NCBI GenBank assembly: GCA_023053575.1
Contig: JAKZAP010000018.1
Span: forward strand, 6,014,001-6,078,000
DNA from: Branchinecta lynchi
Taxonomy: Eukaryota; Arthropoda; Branchiopoda; Anostraca; Branchinectidae
DNA length: 64,000 nt
Direction of reading: 5' to 3'
Shown in pieces: positions 21,721 through 30,370 of this stretch (its first letter is position 1; each line of letters opens with the position of its first letter). The translations under genes were made by a program, and so were the position numbers. The notes beneath the pieces are model-generated. The model searched no databases, was not told where the DNA came from, and worked only from the letters and a program-made list of their open reading frames with translations.

Positions 21721-24700
21721 ATGATGAATACTGCAGAGGTTATTCAGCTTTGTAAAAAGGTTATATCGAACAACAAATCGGTTATACAAAGATTACCGCT
21801 ATACACATATAATGAACTGCGGACTTATGCGAAAATTAATAAAATCAAAACAAATGGAGCTAAGAAACATGAAATAACAAATAATATAATAAACCATCTT
21901 AATAAGTATATTTTGATAGCTGAAGATAAAATTAAAATTGAACGCAGAAACGAAAGAACTCATAATAAGAACAGACCATCCGACTACAAACCAGAACCGA
22001 GATTACGAACCATTCTGGAAGATGAGATAAAAGAAAATAATATCACCATTACAAAACTAAAACAAGAATACAATGATAACAAAGAAAAAGAGACAAGCGA
22101 ATTAAAGAAATTTCTGAAAAACAAGAACCTATCAACTCGCGGAAACCGAGAAGAAGTACTAAAAAGAGTTGAAGAATACTATAATAATATTATTACCAAA
22201 CATAAAGATTCCGTACAGAAAAATAGAGATATCATAAGAGATCAAACAGAAAGACGTGATAACAGTAGACAGAAAGTAGTCGATTTATCCACTCTCTTTA
22301 TAAATAAGAAAAAAATCAAAGAAGAAAAATTGATTCCTGATCATTTATTTAGAAAGGAAGAAGAACAGCAGCCTACTATTTTTAGCGAAAGTGAGAATAT
22401 ATTCACTATAAACGTTTCAGTTCAAGGTAATGGAGTTGACGAGCATACTCTTATTGCTTTTACTTTCGCAGATATACAGCGGCGAATGAACGAAATAAAT
22501 CAATATAGAGTTCAGTTTGTAACTCGTGCTATTTTCCATCGACAGGAGAATGATGAAGAAGTAGTAGTGTATTACAACAGTACTTCTTGGATTTTAAATA
22601 AAAATAGCATTCTTACTCATAATCATTTGGATGATAATAACAAGAGACTTAGTTCTTTAAGTAATACCCCTCGATCTGGGCTACAATTCAGTCGGTATGA
22701 AGGAATTGATTATAGGATGACACGAATAGAATCTTACATGGGAGGAACGTTTAAAATACTGCCAGATTTCGTAAAAAATAAAAAAGCGTGCATAAATATA
22801 AAAAATTTAGATCAAAAATGCTTTCTTTGGTCCATCTTAGCAAATCTACATCCAGCTAAGGATCATCCGGAAAGAATTTCGAAATATAAACAATATGAGA
22901 ACGAATTTGATTTCGATGGGGTTACCAACTTCCCAATGGATACTAAAGATATACACAAATTTGAAAATAGATACAACATTAAGATTTGTTTATTTCAAAT
23001 TGAAAAAGAGAAAATTATCAGAAGTCATATACTAAAAAGTACAATCAATGGCAAAACAGCTAAACATGTTATTAATTTATTATATTTCGATAATCATTAT
23101 GTACTGGTAAAGGATCTGAGCAGATTAGTTGGTAGTCAAATCTCTAAAAATAAAACAAAGACATACCTATGCACTTTTTGCGGAAGGCATTTTACAAAAG
23201 AAGAACACTTTGAAAAACATGAAAGTAAAAATAATTGCGAAGATCCTGATATTATAATGCCTCCTGAAGGTTCAAGTATACAATATAAAAATATTGCAAA
23301 ACAAATGAAAGTACCTTATTGCATAATAGCAGACTTTGAGTCTTATAACGAAGAATACAATCAGGTAAACGGGAAGAAAACAATAAAAGTGGCCAAACAG
23401 AAACCATTTGCTTACGGGTTTCAGGTATGCTGTTCTTTTGATACAAACCAGAACAAATACTATGACTATTTCGGTGAAGACGCTGCAAAACATTTTGTTA
23501 AAACCGTTACAAAAGTATCCACAGAAATTGCAAACAAATATGAAAGCAGACAAAGAAACCATACTTATACCAATGCAGAAATTACCGAAAAATGGAAAAA
23601 TCTAATGAATAAGACTTGTCACATCTGTACAACTGAAATTACTGAAAATCCTCACTTTAATCACGACCACATGACAGGAGAAGATAGGGGATTTGCTCAT
23701 GCTGAATGTAATATGAAATACAGGATTCCTAGGCATATCCCGGTAGTAATGCATAATTTATCAAAATATGATTCTCATTTATTTGTTCGAGAATTGATAC
23801 CTGATAACGGAATTTTTGAAAGTGCAGAAAGTTTCATATCATTCTCGAAATCAATAAGTATAAGAAAGACGGATACGGAAATAAAATATGAGATCCGGTT
23901 TATAGATTCAATTAGATTTATGGCTTCATCTTTAGACAAACTATCAGCAAATTTAGCAACATGTGATTGCAAAGTACCTTGTAATCATCTAAGACAGAAT
24001 TTCAAGTACACATCTAACAGCTTCAAAAATGACGATGAATTCAAAGAAATAATTAAAAAAGGGGTGTATCCCTATGAATTCGTAGATAGTTTCGATAAAA
24101 TGAAATGTACAAAGTTACCACGAATAGAAAGCTTTTATTCTAGGTTGACGGGGAAAGGTATTGACAAAAGTGATTATAAAAGAGCGGTATCTATATGGAA
24201 GCAATTTAACTGTGAAACATTACTTGATTATACTAAATTATACCTAAAAAGTGATGTGTTAATATTGTCAGATGTTGTAGAGAATTTCAGAAATGTGTGT
24301 ATACATAATTATGATCTGGATCCACTTCATTACTTCTCAGCTCCAGGACTAACATGGGATGCTTTCCTAAAACATTCGAAAGTAGACTTACCGTTATTCT
24401 CAAAGGAAGACATGTATACCTTTATAGAAAAAGGAATAAGAGGTGGTGTATCCCAATGTATAAAAAGATACGCAAAAGCAAATAATAAATATACAAGTGA
24501 TTATAATAAGCATAAACCATCTAATTATTTAATGTATTTAGATGCTAATAATTTATATGGGTGGGCGATGTCGCAGAATTTACCAGCGAATGATTTCCAA
24601 TTCATTTCCATACCAGATGATTTGAAAGAAAGGAATGAATACGAATCAATCGAGTATTACAACCATCTAAAAACTCATATCAATTCGATAATGAAATTAC

Positions 24701-25785
24701 AGAATGTAGGTGCTATATATGAGGTAGATTTAGAATATCCAAAAGAACTACACGAATTACACAAGGATTTACCATTAGCACCGGAACACTTTAACGGTAA
24801 GCTATGTACCACAGTATTAGATAAAACCAACTATGTAGTTCACCACAGGAATCTAGAATTTTATTTACAAAAAGGTTTGATACTGAAAAGAGTACACAGA
24901 ATACTAGGATTCACTGAAAGTGCTTACTTAAAAGGATATATAGACCACAACACAGCACTTAGAACTAAAGGTACAAATGATTTTGAGAAGGATTTCTTTA
25001 AGCTTATGAATAATGCTTGCTTTGGAAAAACTATGGAAAACGTAAGGAAGCGAGCGGATATGGAAATAATAACGGATGATGCAACAAGAGAAAAAATAAT
25101 AAAGAAACCCAACTTTAAATCTGAAATAATATTCAGTGAAAACTTTTCAGTAGCAAGAATGTCAAAGGAAAAGATAAAATTAGACAAACTAATGTATATC
25201 GGCTTTGCTGTATTGGAACTATCCAAGTTATTGATGTATGAATTCCATTATGATTATATGAAGCCTAAATATGGAGATAAAATTGATTTGTGTTATATGG
25301 ACACTGATTCTTTCATATATGATATTAGAACTGAAGATTTTTATCAAGATATCAAACAGGATTTGAATGAGAGGTTCGATACATCTGATTATGCGAAAGA
25401 TAATCAATATGGATTTCCTAGTGTAAATAAGAAAGTGATAGGAATGATGAAAGATGAATTAGGTGGGCAGGTTATGACAGAATTTGTTGGATTACGATCA
25501 AAAGTATATGCTTATTTAAAGGACAACCAAGACCCTTCAAAAGCTAGCAAAAAACTGAAAGGAATAAAAACCAATATCGTTAAAGATAAAATTACCATTC
25601 AAAACTATAAGGATGTACTGTTTGGTAAAACGGAAAACCTTTCTATAACCCAGTATAACTTAAGATCATACAAGCACAAAATGTTTCTAGAAGAACAGAA
25701 TAAAAAAGCGTTAGATCCTAAGGATGATAAAAGGATAGTAACAAGCGATAAAATACACACTTTACCTTTAGGTTATAAACATTAA
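21721..25785 (+). CDS. Polinton protein-primed family B DNA polymerase
   Basis: 1354 residues; replicates the element by protein priming. Exonuclease motifs: DFE at residues 538-540 (Exo I), HNLSKYDSHL (Exo II), YLKSDVLILSD (Exo III). Polymerase motifs: A, YLDANNLYGW with Asp 941; B, KLMNNACFGK from Lys 1094; C, YMDTDS with Asp 1194 and Asp 1196. All key residues are present. N-terminal extras: a SAP-like DNA-binding segment (about 125-155), a region with Cys 367 (QKCFLWS) and His 459 (NHYVLV) as in the OTU/papain-like block seen in other Polinton polymerases, a C2H2 finger from Cys 484, and an endonuclease-VII-like zinc insertion (633-668: CHIC, HDHMTG, HAECN). The ATG chosen is in CCCCTATTAAATGATG. 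Apparently intact. Confidence 0.97.
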   Translation: MMNTAEVIQLCKKVISNNKSVIQRLPLYTYNELRTYAKINKIKTNGAKKHEITNNIINHLNKYILIAEDKIKIERRNERTHNKNRPSDYKPEPRLRTILEDEIKENNITITKLKQEYNDNKEKETSELKKFLKNKNLSTRGNREEVLKRVEEYYNNIITKHKDSVQKNRDIIRDQTERRDNSRQKVVDLSTLFINKKKIKEEKLIPDHLFRKEEEQQPTIFSESENIFTINVSVQGNGVDEHTLIAFTFADIQRRMNEINQYRVQFVTRAIFHRQENDEEVVVYYNSTSWILNKNSILTHNHLDDNNKRLSSLSNTPRSGLQFSRYEGIDYRMTRIESYMGGTFKILPDFVKNKKACINIKNLDQKCFLWSILANLHPAKDHPERISKYKQYENEFDFDGVTNFPMDTKDIHKFENRYNIKICLFQIEKEKIIRSHILKSTINGKTAKHVINLLYFDNHYVLVKDLSRLVGSQISKNKTKTYLCTFCGRHFTKEEHFEKHESKNNCEDPDIIMPPEGSSIQYKNIAKQMKVPYCIIADFESYNEEYNQVNGKKTIKVAKQKPFAYGFQVCCSFDTNQNKYYDYFGEDAAKHFVKTVTKVSTEIANKYESRQRNHTYTNAEITEKWKNLMNKTCHICTTEITENPHFNHDHMTGEDRGFAHAECNMKYRIPRHIPVVMHNLSKYDSHLFVRELIPDNGIFESAESFISFSKSISIRKTDTEIKYEIRFIDSIRFMASSLDKLSANLATCDCKVPCNHLRQNFKYTSNSFKNDDEFKEIIKKGVYPYEFVDSFDKMKCTKLPRIESFYSRLTGKGIDKSDYKRAVSIWKQFNCETLLDYTKLYLKSDVLILSDVVENFRNVCIHNYDLDPLHYFSAPGLTWDAFLKHSKVDLPLFSKEDMYTFIEKGIRGGVSQCIKRYAKANNKYTSDYNKHKPSNYLMYLDANNLYGWAMSQNLPANDFQFISIPDDLKERNEYESIEYYNHLKTHINSIMKLQNVGAIYEVDLEYPKELHELHKDLPLAPEHFNGKLCTTVLDKTNYVVHHRNLEFYLQKGLILKRVHRILGFTESAYLKGYIDHNTALRTKGTNDFEKDFFKLMNNACFGKTMENVRKRADMEIITDDATREKIIKKPNFKSEIIFSENFSVARMSKEKIKLDKLMYIGFAVLELSKLLMYEFHYDYMKPKYGDKIDLCYMDTDSFIYDIRTEDFYQDIKQDLNERFDTSDYAKDNQYGFPSVNKKVIGMMKDELGGQVMTEFVGLRSKVYAYLKDNQDPSKASKKLKGIKTNIVKDKITIQNYKDVLFGKTENLSITQYNLRSYKHKMFLEEQNKKALDPKDDKRIVTSDKIHTLPLGYKH

Positions 25786-25787
25786 AT

Positions 25788-26135
25788 TCAAGTACCTACT
25801 TCAAAACTTCAAGTACCTACTTCAAAACTTCAAGTTCCTACTTAAAAAATTCAAGTACCTACTTCAAAACTTCAAGTCCCTACTTAAAAACTTCAAGTAC
25901 CTACTTCAAAAAATTCAAGTACCTACTTCAAAACTTCAAGTACCTACTTCAAAACTTCAAGTACCTACTTCAAAAAATCAAGTACCTACTTAAAGAATTC
26001 AAGTACCTACTTAAAAACTTCAAGTACCTACTTCAAAAAATCAAGTACCTACTTAAAAAAATCAAGTACCTACTTCAAAACTTCAAGTACCTACTTCAAA
26101 ACTTCAGGTATATACTTAAAATACTCAAGTAAATC
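25788..26135 (+). repeat. Intergenic minisatellite of the Polinton, about 17 units of 20-22 bp
   Basis: The unit is TTCAAGTACCTACTTCAAAA with small length variants (TTAAAA, CAAAAAA, AAGTCCC, AAGTTCC). It begins three bases after the polymerase stop and ends about 30 bp before the ATPase start. No stable frame crosses it. It may act as transcription terminator, spacer or promoter array, or be a slippage product. Confidence 0.9.
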
Positions 26136-26162
26136 TTATAATGAAAAATTCTTCCTAAATAA

Positions 26163-26840
26163 ATGAATGAAAAGGCTCCAATCAAAGTCTATGACTTTAG
26201 TGAAAAGAACACTTATCAGAATAAGCACGACCTTGCACCTCAGTGGCCATTTAGACTCTTAATTTGTGGTAGTTCTGGAACAGGGAAAACTAACCTTCTT
26301 TTGAATTTAATTTATGAATATCTTTGTTTCAACCGAATATACTTGTATGCTAAAGATCTTGAAGAAGATAAATATCAAGACCTTATAACCAATTTAACCA
26401 CTTTGGAGTCACAATGCAAATCGAAAGTCTTAACAGTAAGTAACAATCTTGATGATATTGTCGATGTTGACGACTTAGACCCTGAGTACCAAAACTTGAT
26501 TATCTTTGACGATTTTGTCACTGAAAAAGACCAGAAGAAAATAGAAGATTTATTCATAAGAGGAAGAAAGAAAAATGCCTCAATTATTTACTTGTCTCAA
26601 AGCTATCATAAAACGCCAAAGGTGGTAAGGCTCCAGTGCAATTATTTTGCATTCTTTCAGTGTTCTAATCCAAAAGAAGTAAAATTAATAAGACAAAGCC
26701 ATGTATCCAGTATAGACGATGAAAAATTTCTCAAACAATTCGAGACTGCAACCAAGGGCTACGGTTTTTTCTTCATAGATTTAAAAATAAAAGATAAAAC
26801 CCTTAAGTACAGGAAAAACTTTGAAAAATTTACCGGATAA
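26163..26840 (+). CDS. Polinton DNA-packaging ATPase (FtsK/HerA, A32-like)
   Basis: 225 residues. The Walker A motif is GSSGTGKT at residues 36-43, and Walker B is NLIIFDDF with the Asp pair at 116-117. The order strand-Walker A-Walker B followed by a YLSQSYHKTPK segment (sensor-type, residues about 140-150) matches the genome-packaging ATPases of Polintons and related double jelly-roll viruses, which pump DNA into the capsid. Length is typical for the family. The start is in CCTAAATAAATG. It lies between the minisatellite and the fibre-like gene, the usual place upstream of the structural genes. No truncation or missing catalytic residue is seen. Confidence 0.95.
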   Translation: MNEKAPIKVYDFSEKNTYQNKHDLAPQWPFRLLICGSSGTGKTNLLLNLIYEYLCFNRIYLYAKDLEEDKYQDLITNLTTLESQCKSKVLTVSNNLDDIVDVDDLDPEYQNLIIFDDFVTEKDQKKIEDLFIRGRKKNASIIYLSQSYHKTPKVVRLQCNYFAFFQCSNPKEVKLIRQSHVSSIDDEKFLKQFETATKGYGFFFIDLKIKDKTLKYRKNFEKFTG

Positions 26841-26856
26841 TTTATTTCTATAATAA

Positions 26857-27471
26857 ATGAATAAATTTGGTAGTGTTGGAAAAAAGGTTAGTAACGAATC
26901 GAAAGTTACTGACGAAAATGGTAACATTAACCTACATGATAGACGAATTATAAATTTAGGTGATGCCAAGGCAGACAAGGATGCTATTAGCTTAAGATCT
27001 ATGACTGTGATTATGAATCAATTTAAAGAACAAATGACTGCAGGACAAGTGCAAGCCAACCAATACTTTAGCGAAGATATCAACAGATTAACTGCGATAG
27101 ATGATTCTCCTGATAATTCGTTGGTAAGGAACAAAGATAAAGGGTTATTTGTAAAAGAAATAGTTCGAGTTAATGATAAAGAGATTAACGCTGAAAACAA
27201 GTTGATAACAAATGTTCAAAACCCTAGAAACAAAAATGATGCTGTTAATTTAGCAACGTTAACTATGAATCTTTTAGATTATGACAAAAAGCTTCTGGGG
27301 CAACACACCCATAACGGTATAATTGAAGGAAAGATTGCTGGTCAAAAAACTCGTATCGATAATATTGAAAGAGCAGTAGTAAATATTTTAAAAAGGCTTC
27401 TAGAGCTAGAGCTAAAACCTGTTGACAAACCATTCGTTACCAGAATAGAAAAAATGATGGCTGGTAAATAA
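26857..27471 (+). CDS. Fibre-like protein candidate of the Polinton
   Basis: 204 residues. Two internal repeats of a phage-tail-fibre-type pattern are visible: RRIINLGDAKADKDAISLRS (about residues 28-47) and KLITNVQNPRNKNDAVNLAT (about 112-131). Both follow the scheme I-x-N-(two to four residues)-(A/P)-x(2)-x-(K/N)-DA(I/V)-x-L, which in phage fibres sits at the start of trimeric coiled shafts. The C-terminal third (LLGQHTHNGIIEGKIAGQKT, then a heptad-like stretch) fits a trimerising stalk. The start lies in CTATAATAAATG, 16 bp after the ATPase. A receptor-binding or vertex role is inferred from this pattern only; it could be another structural protein. Confidence 0.7.
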   Translation: MNKFGSVGKKVSNESKVTDENGNINLHDRRIINLGDAKADKDAISLRSMTVIMNQFKEQMTAGQVQANQYFSEDINRLTAIDDSPDNSLVRNKDKGLFVKEIVRVNDKEINAENKLITNVQNPRNKNDAVNLATLTMNLLDYDKKLLGQHTHNGIIEGKIAGQKTRIDNIERAVVNILKRLLELELKPVDKPFVTRIEKMMAGK

Positions 27472-27501
27472 ATTTTATATGATAAATTAATTCCCTAATA
27501 A

Positions 27502-28071
27502 ATGGTTGAGATATTTGAGTATACAGTTTATTTGTCAAAGCTTCAGAAAGGAAAGCTGAAGAAATGTTTTGATGCTAAACAAAAATGTCAGATACGTGTT
27601 AGTCATAGTAGACAAAATGAACGAGAACCAGTTAAGTTACTTTTAAGTAAACGACAAATTGATAAAATTGAAACATGTAAAATGAATAATAAGGGTTGTG
27701 ACATAGATGTATCATACAAGCAGATGAGAGAAGCGATTCAAAAAGGTGGATTACTTCCATTCTTAATACCGTTAGCTGTAGCCCTTGGTAAGGCAGCTTT
27801 AACAAGCGGAGCTGCTGCTTTGGGTACATTCGCTGGTAAGAAATTGGTGGATAACATAACCAACACAGGTGGTGCGCTAAAACTTCCTGGAACACAAAAA
27901 GTTACCGGTAATGGGGTACGTGGAAGACCTAGGAAGGAAAAAAACGATGATGTCAACACAGGTGGCGCGCTTACACTCCCTGGAACGCAAAAAGTTGTCG
28001 GTCATGGGGTTCGTGGTAGACCTAGGAAGTCAAAAAACGGGGACATAAAAAAAGAAGCAAAAGTAAAGTAG
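27502..28071 (+). CDS. Capsid-core (adenovirus pX/VI-like) protein with two AT-hook repeats
   Basis: 189 residues. The N-terminal part has two copies of a short Ser-Lys-x-Gln element (LSKRQIDKIETCK and VSYKQMREAIQKGG), then a strongly hydrophobic stretch at residues 83-110 (GLLPFLIPLAVALGKAAL). This arrangement is known from Polinton and adintovirus minor capsid/core proteins, thought to bind DNA or disrupt membranes. KGG at 81-83 could be a maturation-protease site. Residues 121-150 and 152-181 are a tandem duplication, each ending in RGRPRK, the canonical AT-hook core for minor-groove DNA binding, suggesting a role in condensing the AT-rich genome. Start box CCCTAATAAATG. Confidence 0.8.
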   Translation: MVEIFEYTVYLSKLQKGKLKKCFDAKQKCQIRVSHSRQNEREPVKLLLSKRQIDKIETCKMNNKGCDIDVSYKQMREAIQKGGLLPFLIPLAVALGKAALTSGAAALGTFAGKKLVDNITNTGGALKLPGTQKVTGNGVRGRPRKEKNDDVNTGGALTLPGTQKVVGHGVRGRPRKSKNGDIKKEAKVK

Positions 28072-28094
28072 GACCTCTAACTAATTTTGATATT

Positions 28095-28439
28095 ATGGAT
28101 GCATTAGGGAGTATACCACAGTTTCGAGGTGTTTTCTCTTTAGATACGCTACCCAAACATATAAACGATTCGGAATGCGGTGTCATTAATTATGATAAAC
28201 TCGGAATGCCTGGAACTCACTGGGTTGCCTATTGTAATCTACCTGAATACCCCCATGTAGAATTTTTTGATTCTTTCGGTATTCCCCCGGGAAAAGAAAT
28301 AATTAAATATCTAAGAACTTCAAAGAAAAAAATAGCTTATGAAAATCTTGCTGTTCAAAATATAGATGAATTAAACTGTGGACTTCACTGTATTTCTTAC
28401 ATTAAGCGCAAAATGAAGTTGGTAGCTTTTCGTTTATAA
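28095..28439 (+). CDS. Adenovirus-type cysteine protease (capsid maturation)
   Basis: 114 residues of the Polinton/adenovirus Ulp1-like protease family, which cleaves capsid precursors during assembly. The catalytic set is visible in order: His in THWVAY (about residue 48), the acidic residue in FFDSFG (about 59), Gln in VQNID (about 89) and Cys in NCGLHCI. It starts directly at the conserved FRGVFSLDTLP block and stops shortly after the Cys box, so it is compact; the C-terminal helix usually found after the catalytic Cys is short. Its start (GATATTATG) is the main exception to the TAAATG rule in the element, and it lies 23 bp after the core-protein gene. Confidence 0.93.
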   Translation: MDALGSIPQFRGVFSLDTLPKHINDSECGVINYDKLGMPGTHWVAYCNLPEYPHVEFFDSFGIPPGKEIIKYLRTSKKKIAYENLAVQNIDELNCGLHCISYIKRKMKLVAFRL

Positions 28440-28456
28440 AAATTGTTTTCTAATAA

Positions 28457-28624
28457 ATGGAGATTTATTGTATGAAATGTAAAAAGAGCACTGACACTGA
28501 ATCAATGTTTAAGGCAGTGTCACAAAAAAATAATGTTCCAATGCTGAAAGGGAATTGTGTTATTTGCGGATCGAGGAAAAATCGCTTTTTAAAAAAAACC
28601 TCAACGCAGAAACAGATATTTTAA
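28457..28624 (+). CDS. Zinc-ribbon protein (DUF5679-like), 55 residues
   Basis: Two Cys pairs, YCMKC near the N-terminus and CVICG at about residues 34-38, with KNRFL following, give the four-Cys ribbon of the DUF5679 family found in Polintons, adomaviruses and related elements. The start is in TTCTAATAAATG, one of the best matches to the element's start box. Codons 45-47 run through TTA AAA AAA, an A AAA AAA heptamer at 28591-28597. The frame overlaps the integrase frame by 91 bases or more, and a -1 shift here would enter it. So this may be both a small protein and the N-terminus of the integrase. Confidence 0.85.
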   Translation: MEIYCMKCKKSTDTESMFKAVSQKNNVPMLKGNCVICGSRKNRFLKKTSTQKQIF

Positions 28625-29526
28625 AGACGTATTATTCTAATTATTCAGGTGTGGATGATATTTACAGAAAATTAAAAGAAAATGGTGTTAAGGTTTCCAA
28701 GGATAAAATAAAAAATGTGTTGCAAAATGAGAATGTGTATACGTTACACAAACCTTCCTATCATAACTTTGAAAGGAGGCGAGTGTATGTTCACTATGTT
28801 GATGAGCAATGGCAAGCTGATTTAGTTGACATGCAGAAATATAAAAAAGAAAATAATAAAACAAATTACATTTTAACTGTTATTGATTGCTTTAGTAAAT
28901 ATGCTTGGTGTATCCCTCTGAAAGACAAAACGGGTGCTGAAATAATAAAAGCATTCAGTGTTATATTTAAAGAAAGAATTCCTAAGAAACTACAAACTGA
29001 TAAAGGTAAAGAATTTGTGATGAGAAATGTTCAATCTTTTTTGAAAAATAGCGGCATACACTGGTTTGCATCTGAAAGCGAATTGAAAGCGCAAATCGTT
29101 GAACGGTTCAATAGAACGCTAAAAGAAAAGCTATGGAAATATTTCACTCACAATAGCACTACTAATTGGATTGATATTTTACCTTTATTTGTGAGTAATT
29201 ATAATAACTCGTACCACCGTTCAATACAAATGAAACCAGTTGATGCTAGTAAAAAGGTTAATCAGAAAAAGGTTTTTAGTGCTCTGTTTCCTCCAGTAGA
29301 TGAGTACAAAATCACAGGAAACGTCAAAGTAGGGGATTTAGTCAGAATTAAAAAAGAAAAAAGTATTTTCGATAAAGGATATTTACCTAATTATACGGAT
29401 GAAGTATTTCAGATAGCAACCATCAGACCTACCATTCCCATTACTTATGAAATATCTGACAAAAGTGGGGAATTAATTCAAGGAGGGTTTTATGAAAAAG
29501 AACTTTCAAAATTTATTATGAAATAA
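28534..29526 (+). CDS. Polinton integrase (retroviral-type DDE)
   Basis: The frame opens after a TAA at 28531-28533. The catalytic triad is complete: Asp in WQADLVDM, Asp in LQTDKGKEF and Glu in AQIVERFNRT, with the spacing of rve-family integrases. A helical HTH-like N-terminal segment (YYSNYSGVDDIYRKLKENG) and a C-terminal GDLVRIKK strand block (SH3-like) are also present. It inserts the linear DNA with a 6-bp stagger, matching GAGGTG at the ends. Oddity: the first ATG in this frame lies just after the first catalytic Asp, and no ATG occurs upstream. The protein must use a non-ATG start (a TTG at 28555), splicing, or a -1 shift from the zinc-ribbon frame at 28591-28597. The exact start is therefore unknown. 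Confidence 0.93.
   Translation, partial: CSNAERELCYLRIEEKSLFKKNLNAETDILKTYYSNYSGVDDIYRKLKENGVKVSKDKIKNVLQNENVYTLHKPSYHNFERRRVYVHYVDEQWQADLVDMQKYKKENNKTNYILTVIDCFSKYAWCIPLKDKTGAEIIKAFSVIFKERIPKKLQTDKGKEFVMRNVQSFLKNSGIHWFASESELKAQIVERFNRTLKEKLWKYFTHNSTTNWIDILPLFVSNYNNSYHRSIQMKPVDASKKVNQKKVFSALFPPVDEYKITGNVKVGDLVRIKKEKSIFDKGYLPNYTDEVFQIATIRPTIPITYEISDKSGELIQGGFYEKELSKFIMK
28591..28597 (+). other. Candidate -1 frameshift heptamer (A AAA AAA)
   Basis: In the zinc-ribbon frame the codons read TTA AAA AAA ACC, so the heptamer is correctly phased for slippage by both tRNAs. The zinc-ribbon frame is position class 2 and the integrase class 1, a -1 change. An A8 run would also be a common place for a one-base sequencing or replication error, which is the main alternative. 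Confidence 0.5.
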
Positions 29527-29542
29527 AATTACTTGTATATAA

Positions 29543-30367
29543 ATGGATTCAAGACGCTTGAGTGATATTTTATCGGATATAGTGAAGAACAGAGAAATTC
29601 AGAGAAGAAAGGTTCAGCAAAATGAGATGGAGAAGGCAGGATTTCGGGAATATGCTTCAGAATTAAACGCTCCAGTTATTATAGCACAAAAAGAAAACAC
29701 TAAAGATACCATCAAAAAATTACAAGAAAACACTGAAATGATCATAAATAAACTACAGGAAGGTGATGATAGTTCAAGAACAAGGCTTCTCCAGCTAGGT
29801 GAAACGATTCAACCATATCAGCTTCCAGTTTCAGGGGTAGAAATGCAGTCAACCGCTTTAGAAGCATCTCCAACAAGTATAAAAGTTGTTGATCTGAATG
29901 AAGGTATTGATAAAGAGTTATTAAAAACACTTAATGTGAAATATAGAGATAATCATAGAAGATATGAAGGGGAATATTTTGAGATGCCTCATTTTTATTA
30001 TGATAACCCAGAGAATATAGAAGATGCTTTGGCTGAATTAACACCTATAAGTCAAAGTTATGGTGGTCTGAAAAGTAAAAGTTATAGTTCTAGTAAGTAT
30101 GATAAAATTATTTTATTTATACAAGACTATAAGGATAGATTAAGAAAAATTCAATCTAGTATACCCTTTATCAGACAACAAGGAACTGGAATATTTATGA
30201 ATTGTGATGAAATGATTTCAAAATTATACACTTTGATAGGTAGCAGAGTAAACGGAAATACATCTGATGAGGTGAGAAATGAAGCTATTGATATTTTGGA
30301 TTCGTTAATGCGAAATAAATTTCTTACGATGAGAAATTACAATTCAATATATAAAAAATATTTCTAA
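29543..30367 (+). CDS. Conserved Polinton protein of unknown function (274 residues)
   Basis: The N-terminal 90 residues are charged and helical, with coiled-coil-like spacing (KKLQENTEMIINKLQ). The C-terminal 45 residues contain a block of the form LIGSRVNGNTSDEVRNEAID followed by LDSLMRNKFLTMRNY. I recognise this as a C-terminal motif recurring in Polinton proteins encoded next to the penton-like gene, but no function is assigned. The start lies in TTGTATATAAATG, 17 bp after the integrase stop. Position among the capsid genes suggests a virion or assembly role; this is inference. Confidence 0.8.
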   Translation: MDSRRLSDILSDIVKNREIQRRKVQQNEMEKAGFREYASELNAPVIIAQKENTKDTIKKLQENTEMIINKLQEGDDSSRTRLLQLGETIQPYQLPVSGVEMQSTALEASPTSIKVVDLNEGIDKELLKTLNVKYRDNHRRYEGEYFEMPHFYYDNPENIEDALAELTPISQSYGGLKSKSYSSSKYDKIILFIQDYKDRLRKIQSSIPFIRQQGTGIFMNCDEMISKLYTLIGSRVNGNTSDEVRNEAIDILDSLMRNKFLTMRNYNSIYKKYF

Positions 30368-30370
30368 TAA

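Noticed and set aside
23252..25226. Frames on the minus strand and in other phases inside the polymerase gene
   Set aside because: Shadows of the polymerase frame; hydrophobic composition comes from AT-rich complement.
25788..26135. CRISPR-like array
   Set aside because: The units are contiguous with no unique spacers, and the context is a eukaryotic Polinton; it is a minisatellite.
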